Below, piece by piece: positions 34,415 to 46,992 of a stretch of 64,000 bases of DNA. Origin of the DNA: Halocafeteria seosinensis (Eukaryota; Sar; Bigyra; Bicosoecida); contig LVLI01000069.1 in assembly GCA_001687465.1 (NCBI GenBank), forward strand, positions 62,001 to 126,000, written 5' to 3'. Position 1 is the stretch's first letter; every line of letters starts with the position of its first letter. The notes beneath the pieces were generated by a model. That model was not told where the DNA came from. It worked only from the letters and a program-made list of their open reading frames with translations, and did not search any database. Both the position numbers and the translations under genes were made by a program.

Positions 34415-36762
34415 ATGGAGTCTTTTCGCCGATCCAAGCTTGTACTGCCTCTGGTAGGCCTTCCCGCGCGCGGCAAAGTACGTATGAGAGAGATGTTCTT
34501 ATGGGAACTCACTTCACCTCAACTTCGTTTTCAACCTGCAGTCCGCCGTCGGGAACAAGTTGCTCAACTTTCTTGCATGGAGGGGTTTTCGGGTGAAGCT
34601 ATTTAATGTCGGCAAATACCGGAGGCAGTACTATGGTGTCGACAAGGAAAGTACAAATAGCTCGTTTTTCGATAATTCCAACAGCACCGCCAAAGAGCGG
34701 CGAGAACAGCTCGCACAGTCTGTCATGCATGAGATGATTGACTGGCTCAGTACGTACATCCTGGAATGGAGTTTGGCTGCGTTGGTTTATCTATGTGTGC
34801 ACATGGGATACTGCAGATGAAGGAGGAGATATCGCCATCTTCGATGCAAGTGCGTGAACCAACTTCACACGTCTTCACGTGCCCACGGGAAGTTTTGAAC
34901 CTTTTCTTTCTTTCAATGCGCTGCAGCCAATACTACGAAGGAGAGAAGGAACAAACTTCGTGAGGTACTATATGGGCGGTACGACGACTCGAAATTGGAT
35001 GTGATATTCGTGGAATGTATATGTACCAACGAGAAGGTAAGGAGGCCCCCTTCAATGAGACTACTATTCCTGTTCCAATTCTTTCCGTGTTTCATTTGAT
35101 ACAGATGCTTCATTCCAACATGCTTCAAAAGATCCAAAGCAGTCCTGACTATAAGGGTATGCCGCGTTCGGAAGCTCTCGCAGGTGAGTATATCCTCTGC
35201 AATGATTCGCAATCAATCACGTACACCGCATTAACCGAGCTGTCAACAGATTTGAAAGATAGGATCAGAAATTACGAAAAAGTTTATGAGACCATCGATG
35301 ATCGGAAAGAGACCGACATCGCATACATTAAATTAGTACGTTGCCATGCTCACTTTTTTTATGTCTATGGTAACTTACACCCCCTCTTGATTGAGTTCAC
35401 AGATTGACCTTCAGTCCAAAGTTATAGCCCATCACATTCGAGGAAGTGTTGCACACCTTATTGTCGCATATTTAATGTCTTTGTAGGTGGTCAAATTATC
35501 AATCGTTGCTGTTCGCATGTTCGGAACTGCTGGAATGCGACTGCAGGCATATAGGCTCGCGCCCGATTTACGTGTTGAGGTCCGGCGAGTGCAACACACC
35601 TCCAGCCGAATCTGGGGTACAGAAAACGAGGTCATCTACCCAAGATTATCAAGAGGATCCTACAACGTTTGAACCCTTACCAGAATTAGGCCACAGAGTG
35701 GATGGTGCACAGCATTCAGACGCAGTGCCAGATGCCATTACATGGCGCAATCAGACGTTCCCCCCTCGTCACAGCAGTGATGTAACGAGCAAGTCCAGTA
35801 CCACAGCCACCAACGAGCTAAATAGCGAAAAAGCTACCACCGCGCAGGAAAGTACGGGTTACGTAATAGACTGGACAGCGGCCATGACGTTGTCAGATAG
35901 AGGCAAGGTCTTCAGCCATGCTGCGGCAGAGTTTATCTCCAGGCGGCTACTTGAATTGCGCAAATTAGAAGAGAAGGGTGATGAAAATGCCACAGATGCT
36001 GAAGAAGTTATACAATCCTCACGTCAAAATGGTAGCGTTTTGACAAACCGCATTTGCATTTATTCAAGCACACTGCCAAGGACCTTAGACACTTCGGGAA
36101 TAATGTCTCAATATTTGAGGATGTGTCAGAATGAGGAAAGCGGTGATCGTTGCTTTCACAGGGTAGATTGCGATGCATGGAGTGCCCTCAATCCCATGGA
36201 CACTGGCATGTATGCAGGAGTACCGTTGCAGCAGCTACATGACGCGGCACCAGAAGAGTGGGAAGCATGGGCCTCGAGTAAGAATAGGGTCGCTCACAGG
36301 ATAACAGGAGGTGAAAGCATTAACGACGTTATGGTCAGACTAGAGCCACTTGTGGTGGAGTCAGAACGGGAAAAGAATCCTGTTGTCATAATTACTCACT
36401 TATCGACTATACAAGTGTTGCTATCTTACTTCCGCGGAGTTCCGCTGGAGGATTGTGTGTCTGTCGCTGTACCTCAGCATTCCATGGTTGAGATAATTCC
36501 TACAAACTATGGATATTTGGAAACTTTAGTGGATTTCAATCTACCGACGTCCGAGTCTTTGCCAAAACCAGATAGCCTTCCAACCCCTATGATACCATCG
36601 GAGAACTTTAAGGAAGGGTTCTTTGCGTTTTCCCCGAACAGAGCTGTGGACGATGCGGAAAGAGACTGGTATTCGGAACGGCAAGTGAAGCTTTCGGATG
36701 GAGTGATTGCCAATCAACGAATCATTAAGAGGCCGTTTGGTCATTATAATAATGAGGCGTAG
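34415..36762 (+). CDS. 6-phosphofructo-2-kinase / fructose-2,6-bisphosphatase with degenerate phosphatase half
   Basis: Eight exons, about 630 residues. The kinase half is canonical: P-loop LVGLPARGKSA across the first intron, FNVGKYRR, DIAIFDATNTT, VIFVECICTNE and SSPDYKG. It ends with VIAHHIRGSVAHLIVAYLMSL, after which the histidine-phosphatase half begins RPIYVLRSGECN. Family members have RHGES here, so the phospho-accepting His is Ser. The Glu pair of the DAGVCEEMTYEEI region is replaced in DTGMYAGVPLQQL. The second active-site His (IITHLST) and the TLPRT Arg are retained. About 90 extra Ser/Thr-rich residues are inserted after RSGEC. Known enzymes make and destroy fructose-2,6-bisphosphate, the glycolytic regulator; this one is predicted to be a kinase only. 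Confidence 0.88.
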
Positions 36763-37285
36763 CGCTGAAACTTGGAGATTATTAGATTCTTGGATGTTGG
36801 AGAACTATTGAGCAATCTATACTGACCAATCGTATGTGGCTTGGTAGACCCTGGTAAACTGCATCTCATTTTTTGGCGAAGCTAGGAATGATAACGTGCC
36901 CATGTCATGCGCCGCATGATGGTGTCTCTTCTTGTTCCAGATGTCCGATGCAGGTAGTCTACTACGTAGCTTACACAGCTCTGTGGGACACAACTTGGCA
37001 CGCAAACGAGCAGACAGTTGACACTGTCACCGAAGTTGTTCATAGAAAAAGCAAAAATTAAATAACAAAATAAAAATCCACTGAAGTAGAAAGAGTGTAA
37101 TACTCAGTGTATCCACAGTGTCGAGGCAGTGTGGAAATTCACCACAGTGGAATCTTCGCCAACTTCGAAGTTGAGGAGGCGGGGTACCCGGTATTGTTTG
37201 TCCACCGTGATTGGCGCTTGTGCGAGTTGGATGGTCCAGAGCATCCATGGGGGAATATTCGGCTCAAAATGCGAGGTCAACCGCC
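36763..37285. other. Intergenic region before the RNA triphosphatase gene
   Basis: About 520 bases with no convincing frame. An A-rich stretch occurs near 37045-37080. It should hold the PFK-2 gene 3' end and the next promoter. Confidence 0.3.
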
Positions 37286-38414
37286 ATGAATGACCAATCG
37301 ACGCAGTCGCAAGATCCGGCGAGCGGGGCGGCGGATGTGTCATCCAGGGTGGTTCATGACATTCTAGACACTCTATGTTCGGACACCACGTATGCCGAAG
37401 CTCATTTTCGGGAGCTGAAGAATCCCTCTAAATGGGTATGTTGAGTGTGTATGTGTGGAAAAAGCATTGCCTCTGTCATAGAGTTGCAGGTGTCCACCGA
37501 AGCATACCATTCCTGTCTATGGACACGATTTGGAGGAATCGCGCCCATGAAGATGCCGTACGATTTCCACAACGACCAGATCCGGCCAGCAGATGTTTGG
37601 CAAGGGCACTCCGTTCAAGAGGCAATGGGCGACCGGATTCACGCGATACTCGACCTGACCGACCATGACACCCCATGCTATTCGACAGTGAACGACAGAA
37701 TTAGGCATGTCAAACTCCAGCTGACGGTAAGTGTGCCAGTGACTTCTTCAGATGATTGATGTTAGTTCCTGTCAACCCTGTAATGGTCTTGTGGTTCTCT
37801 CAGGCAAAAACGATTCCTGTACGTATTTCGGAAGTATGATCCGGACCTAACTTACTTGTGCCCACACGTTTGTGTCTGTACAGCCGGATGAAGAAGTTTT
37901 GATGTTCAATGTGATGCTCGCGTATCTATTCTCTATATGTGACAGAGAGAATCCAGTGATTGCAGTTCACTGTCACTATGGTATGCTACTTTGACGGGAG
38001 GCAATGCATTTGAGGCAACTCCCTGGCCTACGTGACCACTCGTTTCGTGCAGGTTACAATCGTACAGGCTATATGGTGTGTTGGTAAGCCTTTATGCCGA
38101 GTGCGGATGTAGTTTTCATCGCCTAAATGGCTGATTAATGTCTACCTATTCGCACAGCTTCTTGATGGATGTATGTGACATTAGTTGGGATAGAGCGGTA
38201 TACTGTTTCGCGTTAACTCGTCCTCCAGGGATCAGGTAAGTTTCAAGCTCGTGTATCTGAAATTTTTCTTGCTCTGTGTGCGTCATGGCCAAATTACAGG
38301 CATAGCTACATGGTAGAGGCTTTGAAAGCCCGTAGCGACGATGCCTCACGACAAAGAGCTCAGGCCAGCTTTAGGGAAAGCATGCATCAGCTGTCTAGCA
38401 GTGTGGGGAAGTGA
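37286..38414 (+). CDS. PTP-superfamily RNA 5'-triphosphatase-like protein
   Basis: Seven exons, about 240 residues, start ATG 37286. The Cys-phosphatase loop is assembled across an intron as VHCHYGYNRTGYM, very close to the HCTHGFNRTGY loop of metazoan and plant capping-enzyme RNA triphosphatases and DUSP11. Upstream, GDRIHAILDLTDHDTPCY fits the strand that places the substrate in this family, and MPYDFHNDQIRPADVWQG precedes it. The protein ends after SSSVGK with no nucleotidyl-transferase (KxDG) domain, so it is a stand-alone phosphatase rather than a fused capping enzyme. A 15-base exon at 37804-37818 keeps the frame between the LQLT and PDEEVLM exons. It is convergent with the secreted-protein gene, five bases apart. 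Confidence 0.8.
37804..37818 (+). other. 15-nt microexon in the RNA triphosphatase gene
   Basis: The exon reads AKTIP. It is flanked by a TCTCAG acceptor and a GTACGT donor, with introns of about 77 and 66 bases. Joining LQLT, AKTIP and PDEEVLM keeps one frame; skipping it also keeps frame, so both forms would be translatable. Confidence 0.7.
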
Positions 38415-38419
38415 TCACT

Positions 38420-39987
38420 TCAGAAGAGAGGCACGTTGCATTGAGTTGGGACGCCTGGGAGAAGCAAACAACGTCCAGGTGCAACAGGGAGAAGGTTAAA
38501 GGCAACACGAAACGTACCTGGTCCCTGTATGAAACCGACATCGTCTATGGCTACACTTTCCAACCAGAATGTGAAATCCCCGAGAATGGTAAAATTAGAG
38601 ATGCCTGTCCGTCAGAAAGGAGACAACGCAGTCGTAAAGGACATAGCATGGTAAGCTTTGTCCGTCTACAGATTTCTCACCTGAAAGGGTCTCGACCATT
38701 TCGCAGGTCGTTGGCCTTTTCCACGGCAAGATGGGGGAACCAGAGTCTACAAGCCAATAATCTTCATGCAACGGTATCTCGAACTTAGTCGAGAGGCCAC
38801 CAAAGGAGTTTGTACCATTCGCGAACACAGCCAGTGCTAAGCCTCTGGCTCCATCGCATGCCGCGCATTCGATTCTGACAAGCTGTGGAAGAGCATTCGT
38901 GTACTGCTCTTTGAAGAGACCGTCTCCCGAAGTCATTGTTATCTGAACCGTGCCATTATAGGCAATTGCAAAATTACCATGGAATTTTGGAGGTGCTTCG
39001 AACCTCCAAAGCTGCATGAGGATCTTACCAGGTTTTGCCTTACATTACCCATAGGCGTAGTCTTTGCACTTACCGTCTTGTCGCTGCCTGTTTCCTTATC
39101 TGTGAAGATTTCATCGTCTGTGCCATACACGTAGAAACTGAGCAGACCACGGGAGACCCTTTGGTACCGAATCCCGCCTAGAGGTAATAATGCCTGCTTT
39201 CGTCCGTTTCCGACAATTTTCCAGTCCTCAGCATCTAAAGTAAACTCGGAAAATTGGACGCGCCTATGGTCAGGGATCAGGAATACCGTGGCTGGCTCGC
39301 TTTGGACTTCTCCATCTAATGTTCTCACATAGTAGGAAAAATTGCCCCACTGCGGTGTCACGCAGGACAACAATAGACAAATGAAATCTGCGATCCGCGC
39401 GTCTTATGGTGACGTACCCTGCCGGAGGGAGTATTACCCTCCGAAGGAGCTTTATAGACAACCCTGTCTTGGCTTCCCGTGATGATTGCAGGAGCTTGTT
39501 TGATTTCATCCCCAACGCTTGGTTCAATGCTGCAGAATTCAGAGAACGACAGGTTACACAAATCACGGCTACACAAAAAGAAAAGAGGCAAAACTTACTT
39601 GAATTCACTAAATGTCTGGGTGATTTGATGCAATTTACCTTTTTCAGGGAGCGAAGTTATTATACTCTCAATCTGAGGTAAAGATTATTGCATTTCAGAT
39701 GCGGTTGGAATTCGTCGTTAAGCGGCCACCTACGTTTCTTCCTGAAGGATCTTTCCCAGTGAGACTGACAAATTTACTACCACCTAAGGCCACATTCACC
39801 AATAAATTGGGAGCCACAATCGGTAAATCTGCAGCGCATTTTCTTAATCAGATGGACGGATGCCCACAATGGCCATCTACTACCGAAACTTACGCGTTGG
39901 TAGGGGAGCTCCTGCAGCAACTGCATATTGCACCAGAGAAATGCATTTGAGCGCTAGAAGCAGACTTATAGGTATATTAAGCTTCAT
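38420..39987 (-). CDS. Secreted cadherin-like and laminin-B-like domain protein
   Basis: Eight exons, about 380 residues. Exon 1 (ATG 39985-39987) encodes a signal peptide, MKLNIPISLLLALKCISLVQ. The next exons join in frame to give a cadherin-like/bacterial-Ig-type repeat: NVALGGSKFVSLTGKDPSG, SIITSLPEKGKLHQI, QDRVVYKAPS, and FSYYVRTLDGEVQSEPATV. A second module follows with WRFEAPPKFHGNFAIAYNG and NFTILGDFTFWLESVAIDDV, the pattern of laminin IV/B-type domains. The chain ends GVPTQCNVPLF. No transmembrane segment follows, so it is predicted to be secreted, possibly an extracellular-matrix or cell-wall protein. Its stop codon lies five bases from that of the RNA triphosphatase gene. Confidence 0.75.
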
Positions 39988-40329
39988 ATTCCCCTTCTAA
40001 ACATGCATAGACAACGGGTTACCACTATGAAGTGCCTCTTGTTGTTGCACCGTCCCCCAGCAGAACCAAGTGAAGACATAGGGTGAATATCCTCAGATAA
40101 AACAAATACACTCCAATTTACACCTTGGAACCACTCTATATCGTAACATTATGCCCTTGTAGCCCGTATGCGCTAAGCGCAGCAGCTGCAGCTACACCAA
40201 AATTCAACTTCAACTTCCCCGAGGTATTAGTGGACATGTTCGCGCTTCTCTCTTTGTAGATTGTGTAGAGGTGAATCGTGAGGCTGAAGTGTTGTTCAGA
40301 GAGTTGCACGGTACCAAAAGGAAGGTAAC
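39988..40329. promoter_or_regulatory. Divergent promoter region
   Basis: 342 bases between the starts of the secreted protein (minus) and the acyl-CoA-binding protein (plus). No motif recognised. Confidence 0.35.
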
Positions 40330-41633
40330 ATGTGGAAAAACTGGAGCACATCCACGAAAATAGGGGTAGCCACAGCAGCCATCGTCGCTGCAGGGGGATC
40401 ATATTGCTACTACAAACACTGCAGCAAGTCCATAAGGACACCCAGGGGTGTTTCGAAGCAAGGAACTAATTCTAAAGGTATCATGCAAGGCGATAGTGGA
40501 ACGGACAACGATATGGCTAGGCAAGGTAGGGGGTATGCCTCTCCCTAAGAACTATGTGAACGTGAATTCCAGCTAAGTTCGACTTCTCGCAGGTCAAGAC
40601 GACGATACACAACAAGAACTGGAGCAAATTTTTCAGGATGCAGTTACCTTTGTTCAGAAGCCACCGGTAGAAGCAGGCTTCAAGCCGACGCAGGACCAGG
40701 TAAGAGATATAGCGAGTTCCTATGGTCTTGTGAATGCAGTGTCCAAGCTGGTCGTTTCAGCAACTCCAACTGTATGGGCTATACAAACAAGCAACGGAAG
40801 GCCCCTGCAATAAGGAGGCCCCTAGTCGCTTAGACTTTAGAAATAGGGCGAAATGGTGAGTCCCTGTGGGCACCGGTACTGCGTGTAAACCAGCTAGCAA
40901 AGTGTCTTATTTCTTGTAACCAGGGAATCCTGGAAAAGACTCGGTGAAATGAGCAAGTACGATGCTAAGAACGCATATGTAGGATTACTAGACGAGTTAG
41001 CTCCCCAATGGAGTTCTTTTGACTTAGACGGGACTGAAACAGCTCCTCCTACACAGCCGGTGGATGAAGCTGGCGTCTCTGTTAGCACTATGAAGCATGT
41101 CTTAGGAGATGAAGCAGAAAAATCGGAGGAGCTTGACCATCTTGTCCTAATGATTCAAAACAATCAAACACAAGAACTTCGAAAAACTCTAGAGGGAAGT
41201 GACAGTGCAGAGATAAGGAATTCTAGCGGCGAAACTCTGCTCCATGTGGCCGCCGATGAAGGGAACTTGGAGGCACTGAAAGTCATCGTGACACACGCAT
41301 CTTCACTGAATATCCAGGTAAGCCTCTTCACCAACAATAAATCACGGGTTCATGCCTGGGGACTTTCCAAAGTAATTGCTGCCCCAGGAAAAAGAAGGCG
41401 GCCAGAGTCCACTTCACTACGCTCTTCTCAATGATGCATATGAGATAGCTGAGTATCTCGTGAGTAGTCAAGTACCCTTGGGTATTTTATTTTGGTTTCT
41501 CAAATTTAAGCGAATCCCGCTGCAGGTCAAGAGCGGCGCAGATCTCGATCTCCAGGACTTTGAGGGCTGTTCAGCTCTGGACCACTGTAGTTCAGCCGAG
41601 GTTGCTGCGAAGCTGGAATCGTTGCGAACATGA
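40330..41633 (+). CDS. Membrane-anchored acyl-CoA-binding protein with ankyrin repeats (ACBD6-like)
   Basis: Six exons, about 325 residues. The N-terminus carries a short membrane anchor ([18 protein letters not shown]). The acyl-CoA-binding domain follows: [46 protein letters not shown] and [17 protein letters not shown], containing the Tyr, Lys and Trp positions typical of ACBP. Two or three ankyrin repeats close the protein ([45 protein letters not shown]). The ACB-plus-ankyrin order is that of ACBD6 and plant ACBP1/2; plant ACBP1/2 also have an N-terminal anchor. The likely role is to carry or sense long-chain acyl-CoA at a membrane. It converges with the next gene, 16 bases apart. Confidence 0.87.
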
Positions 41634-41649
41634 AGCGTCTTCCCACAAG

Positions 41650-42315
41650 TCATGAGGGACTTCTATAAGAACGATGCTTCTTCTTTTTCTTCTTTTTCTT
41701 GGATGATGCTTTTCGTTTTCTTTTACGTTTTACGGATTTGGCATCGTGGGAGTCTGAGTCCTCGGACTCATCGCTGCATGGTCTTCCTCTTTTGCGGTGA
41801 GCAACAGAAGTACCCAATTCCCCAGGAACGCGTTCAATAGATGCGTCATCATCGAACGACGGTAAAGCCACATCCTCAGGTGGTGATTCGTCCAATTCTG
41901 CTATTCGTCGTTGGAGTGAGACGATCAGGCCGTGGTTGTTTTCCTCCTTGGCTTTCGCTAGTTTTTGCTGCAACTCATGTCGCCGCTTCTCCTTCGCTTG
42001 CTCTACTTTTTCCTGGCGAACTCTCTTTTTCTCCTCCGCTATCTGTTCACGCTCTCTTCGAGCCGATTCCTCCATGTCAGTAACGTCTTTAGTTTGGGAG
42101 AAGGACGTATCTCTTTCGATAGCTCTCTCCGCTTGTCTGCTCCTCCACATCCAGTCCTCCATCTGCAGTAGTTGGTAGAGTTTTGTATGCTAGCATATGA
42201 ATGAACAGACACCATAGACAGTACGTACATCCCTCCTATTGTGGGCGGTCACATCTCGTACACTCTTGTCGAAGAGTCGTTTCGGCCCTGGTGCAAATTG
42301 TTTCCGAGCCGCCAT
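41650..42315 (-). CDS. Lys/Arg-rich nuclear-type coiled-coil protein
   Basis: Two exons, about 198 residues. Exon 1 (ATG 42313-42315) reads MAARKQFAPGPKRLFDKSVR and joins in frame over a GTACGT..CAG intron. The middle is a charged single helix rich in Glu/Arg/Lys (EEKKRVRQEKVEQAKEKRR). The tail is Asp/Ser-rich, then a poly-Lys run ending KKKKHRSYRSPS. The composition suggests a nuclear or nucleolar RNA-processing factor, but I do not recognise the family. Confidence 0.65.
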
Positions 42316-44813
<2,498 letters not shown>

Positions 44814-45197
44814 TGCACGACGGTGGGTTTCAGCACAAAATCGTTGATAAGAATTAGATAATATACAACGAGTCTGTTCCTATATTATAGGTGTACTGTG
44901 GCCGCAACAGTGTTGTCTACAGTCGTAGCTAAGCAATTAATTCTTGAGTCAAAAGAATGACTAGAGCAAACCTTCGAAAATCACGGTAAAGGATGACTTG
45001 CCCATAAGAAAGCGCAAGAGAAGTACTCACTCATCCTGTATGACGTGTGGCCTTGAAGTTCAAAATTCAAAAAATGTGAAGGCGGATTTGCGAGATCCCC
45101 AAAAAGGGGTCGCTCATTATTCAGCAATAGCACACGCAATTGTGAGAGATTGGATTTGCGCATAAAATAAGAGGAAGACCATCCGAGAAAGATAAAA
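44814..45197. other. Intergenic region before the first di-SUMO gene
   Basis: About 380 bases, AT-rich. Holds the RBBP4-type gene 3' end and the di-SUMO promoter. Nothing else recognised. Confidence 0.3.
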
Positions 45198-45889
45198 ATG
45201 GATGGCGAAGAAAAATTAACATTATGTCTCCGCAGCGACGTGGTAAGAGTGCATGTGAAGTCGAGACTCGTGCTTGCTTGCTATCAAGGTGGTTTTGGGC
45301 TCTATATGCAGCATCCGCACTTTAATGTCCGCGTGAAGCAAAAGACACCCTTCTCAAAAGTATTTCAGGCGTTTTCCCAACGTTATGCAGCCAAACCAGG
45401 CTGCACCTTTCGGTATACCCTTTGCGATGGAACAGCGCTGGGTCCGGATGCCTCCCCGAAAACGTACGGGCTGGAAGACGAGGAAATCATTAATGTCGCT
45501 GAAATCCCAGAAGGGCAACCGCAAGGCACTCAGCGAGTAAATCAGGTGAACGGAACTTTCAGGGAAGGTGCGAGGATGGATAACTATCCGAATAAGATAA
45601 CAATAACATTTAGGAAAATGGTACTCGTAATGGTGCTACAGCGATTCGGGATCCTAATGTTCCTGAAGATATGCAGAATAATGAGTGTTTGCAACTCCGT
45701 GTAGAGGACAATATGCGGTTTTCAAAAATAATTGAAAAGTATGAGAATCATTGCGGGCTGGACAGGCAATTGTGCAGATATATATTTGAGGAACGAAGGT
45801 TACATATCGAGGACACGCCCAAACAGTACGGTATGGAAGACGGATCTGTTGTCGAGGTTATGTTGCCCGCGAATGGGGGAAGCATCTAG
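45198..45889 (+). CDS. Di-SUMO precursor protein 1 (two SUMO-like domains in tandem)
   Basis: Three exons, about 180 residues. It starts MDGEEKLTLCLRSD and, after a 75-base intron, continues HFNVRVKQKTPFSKVFQAFS, with TFRYTLCDGTALGPDASPKT and GLEDEEIINVAEI completing the first ubiquitin-like fold. A linker of about 40 residues crosses a 77-base intron (45536-45612) in phase 0. The second domain has QLRVEDNMRFSKIIEKYENH, CRYIFEERRLHIEDTPKQYG and MEDGSVVEVMLPANGG, then the two-residue tail SI. SUMO precursors are cut after Gly-Gly by ULP/SENP proteases, so the whole two-domain chain could be processed and conjugated. A convergent paralogue lies at 46993-47744. The first intron is a multiple of three without stops, so unspliced transcript stays open. 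Confidence 0.82.
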
Positions 45890-46363
45890 CTCGAATGCAA
45901 TTCATGTATATTGAGCAGATTCGTACCTTGGCGTCAAATATCCCTGAATAGCAAGAGCACAAGCAATACTCTACCTCGTTAGTATATGTGAGTTTGAGAG
46001 TAGCCGCACCATCAGGTACAAATTAAGACGCAAATTGCGTCTTACATGTTCTCTTCAAAATCTTAACAATAGGATTAAACAATTGTAGATTGTACTGCGT
46101 TTCCACCAGATTCCGCAGGGACCGGCTCACTCTCCAACAGATCTGAGACAATAACCAATGCGGTTAAAAGCACCTCCAACTAAAAAATTTGTCACATTTG
46201 TCGAAGATCGATATGACTTCTTAAGAAAACATAGTAATCTAGATTTAGATTCCAAAAGGAAAAAGAATTGTAGAGGTTCAGGAAGTATACTATTCATCCT
46301 CCAACTATTTGATCTACTAAGTAATTATTGCACGAGGAAGGTTCATCACAATAATAGGCTATA
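45890..46363. other. Intergenic region
   Basis: About 470 AT-rich bases between the di-SUMO gene and the small helical protein. Short frames only; nothing recognised. Confidence 0.3.
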
Positions 46364-46797
46364 ATGAACGTACAAGAGGATACGATTGATCTCTTGAAAC
46401 TAATATCGGACGTGAATGCCGAGACGGAAGAAGCAACGTCCACAAGGGAAAATCATGATTCCCTTTGCTTATTGGAGCAGCTGGTGAGGGAACTTCAGCG
46501 TGCTGAAGCAATGTATCAAGAATTGCAATTTGCTCTAAGTACGTATTGGGTTGCTTGAGCTAGCCTGGCAAACGGGACATGTGTATGAAGGCCTGAAGTG
46601 TCCTGAACTATATTTCCTGAATTCTTCTTCTTGTTGCAGCCACTCTACAATCACTTCGAGCACACTTAGCCACCTCAATTCCATTGCTGCCTTCATGGAG
46701 GTTAAACGTACTAGGAAAAAAGAATGAATCCATGAAAAAGGAACTCGAACAAGTCGTTCAACGCGCTAGCTTTGGCCACGACAACGGTTCCTTGTGA
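46364..46797 (+). CDS. Small helical (coiled-coil) protein of unknown function
   Basis: Two exons, about 110 residues. Exon 1 (ATG 46364) encodes an acidic helix (EQLVRELQRAEAMYQELQFAL) and ends at a GTACGT donor; the CAG acceptor near 46640 keeps frame into LQSLRAHLATSIP and the helix MKKELEQVVQRASF before the stop at 46795. The whole chain is predicted helical. No family is recognised; size and shape would suit a small subunit of a multi-protein complex. It lies between the two convergent di-SUMO genes. Confidence 0.55.
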
Positions 46798-46992
46798 CAC
46801 CGCCCTTCTTATGGTTTATGGTAGCACCGTGATGATACAAGGATGCAAAGTTGCAGGACTAAAAAAGCATAGGATCAAAGATATGGTGTCAGTGCCATAA
46901 TAAAAATATATCCGAAAGGTACGGAGTACTGGATGTCATTTATGTAACGGGGCTAAGTGTCGGAGCCGCCATAGCTTCTACGGGTAGAGAAT

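Noticed and set aside
40136-40441. Minus-strand frame opposite the acyl-CoA-binding gene start
   Set aside because: The plus-strand gene there has a clear domain; the antisense frame has none.
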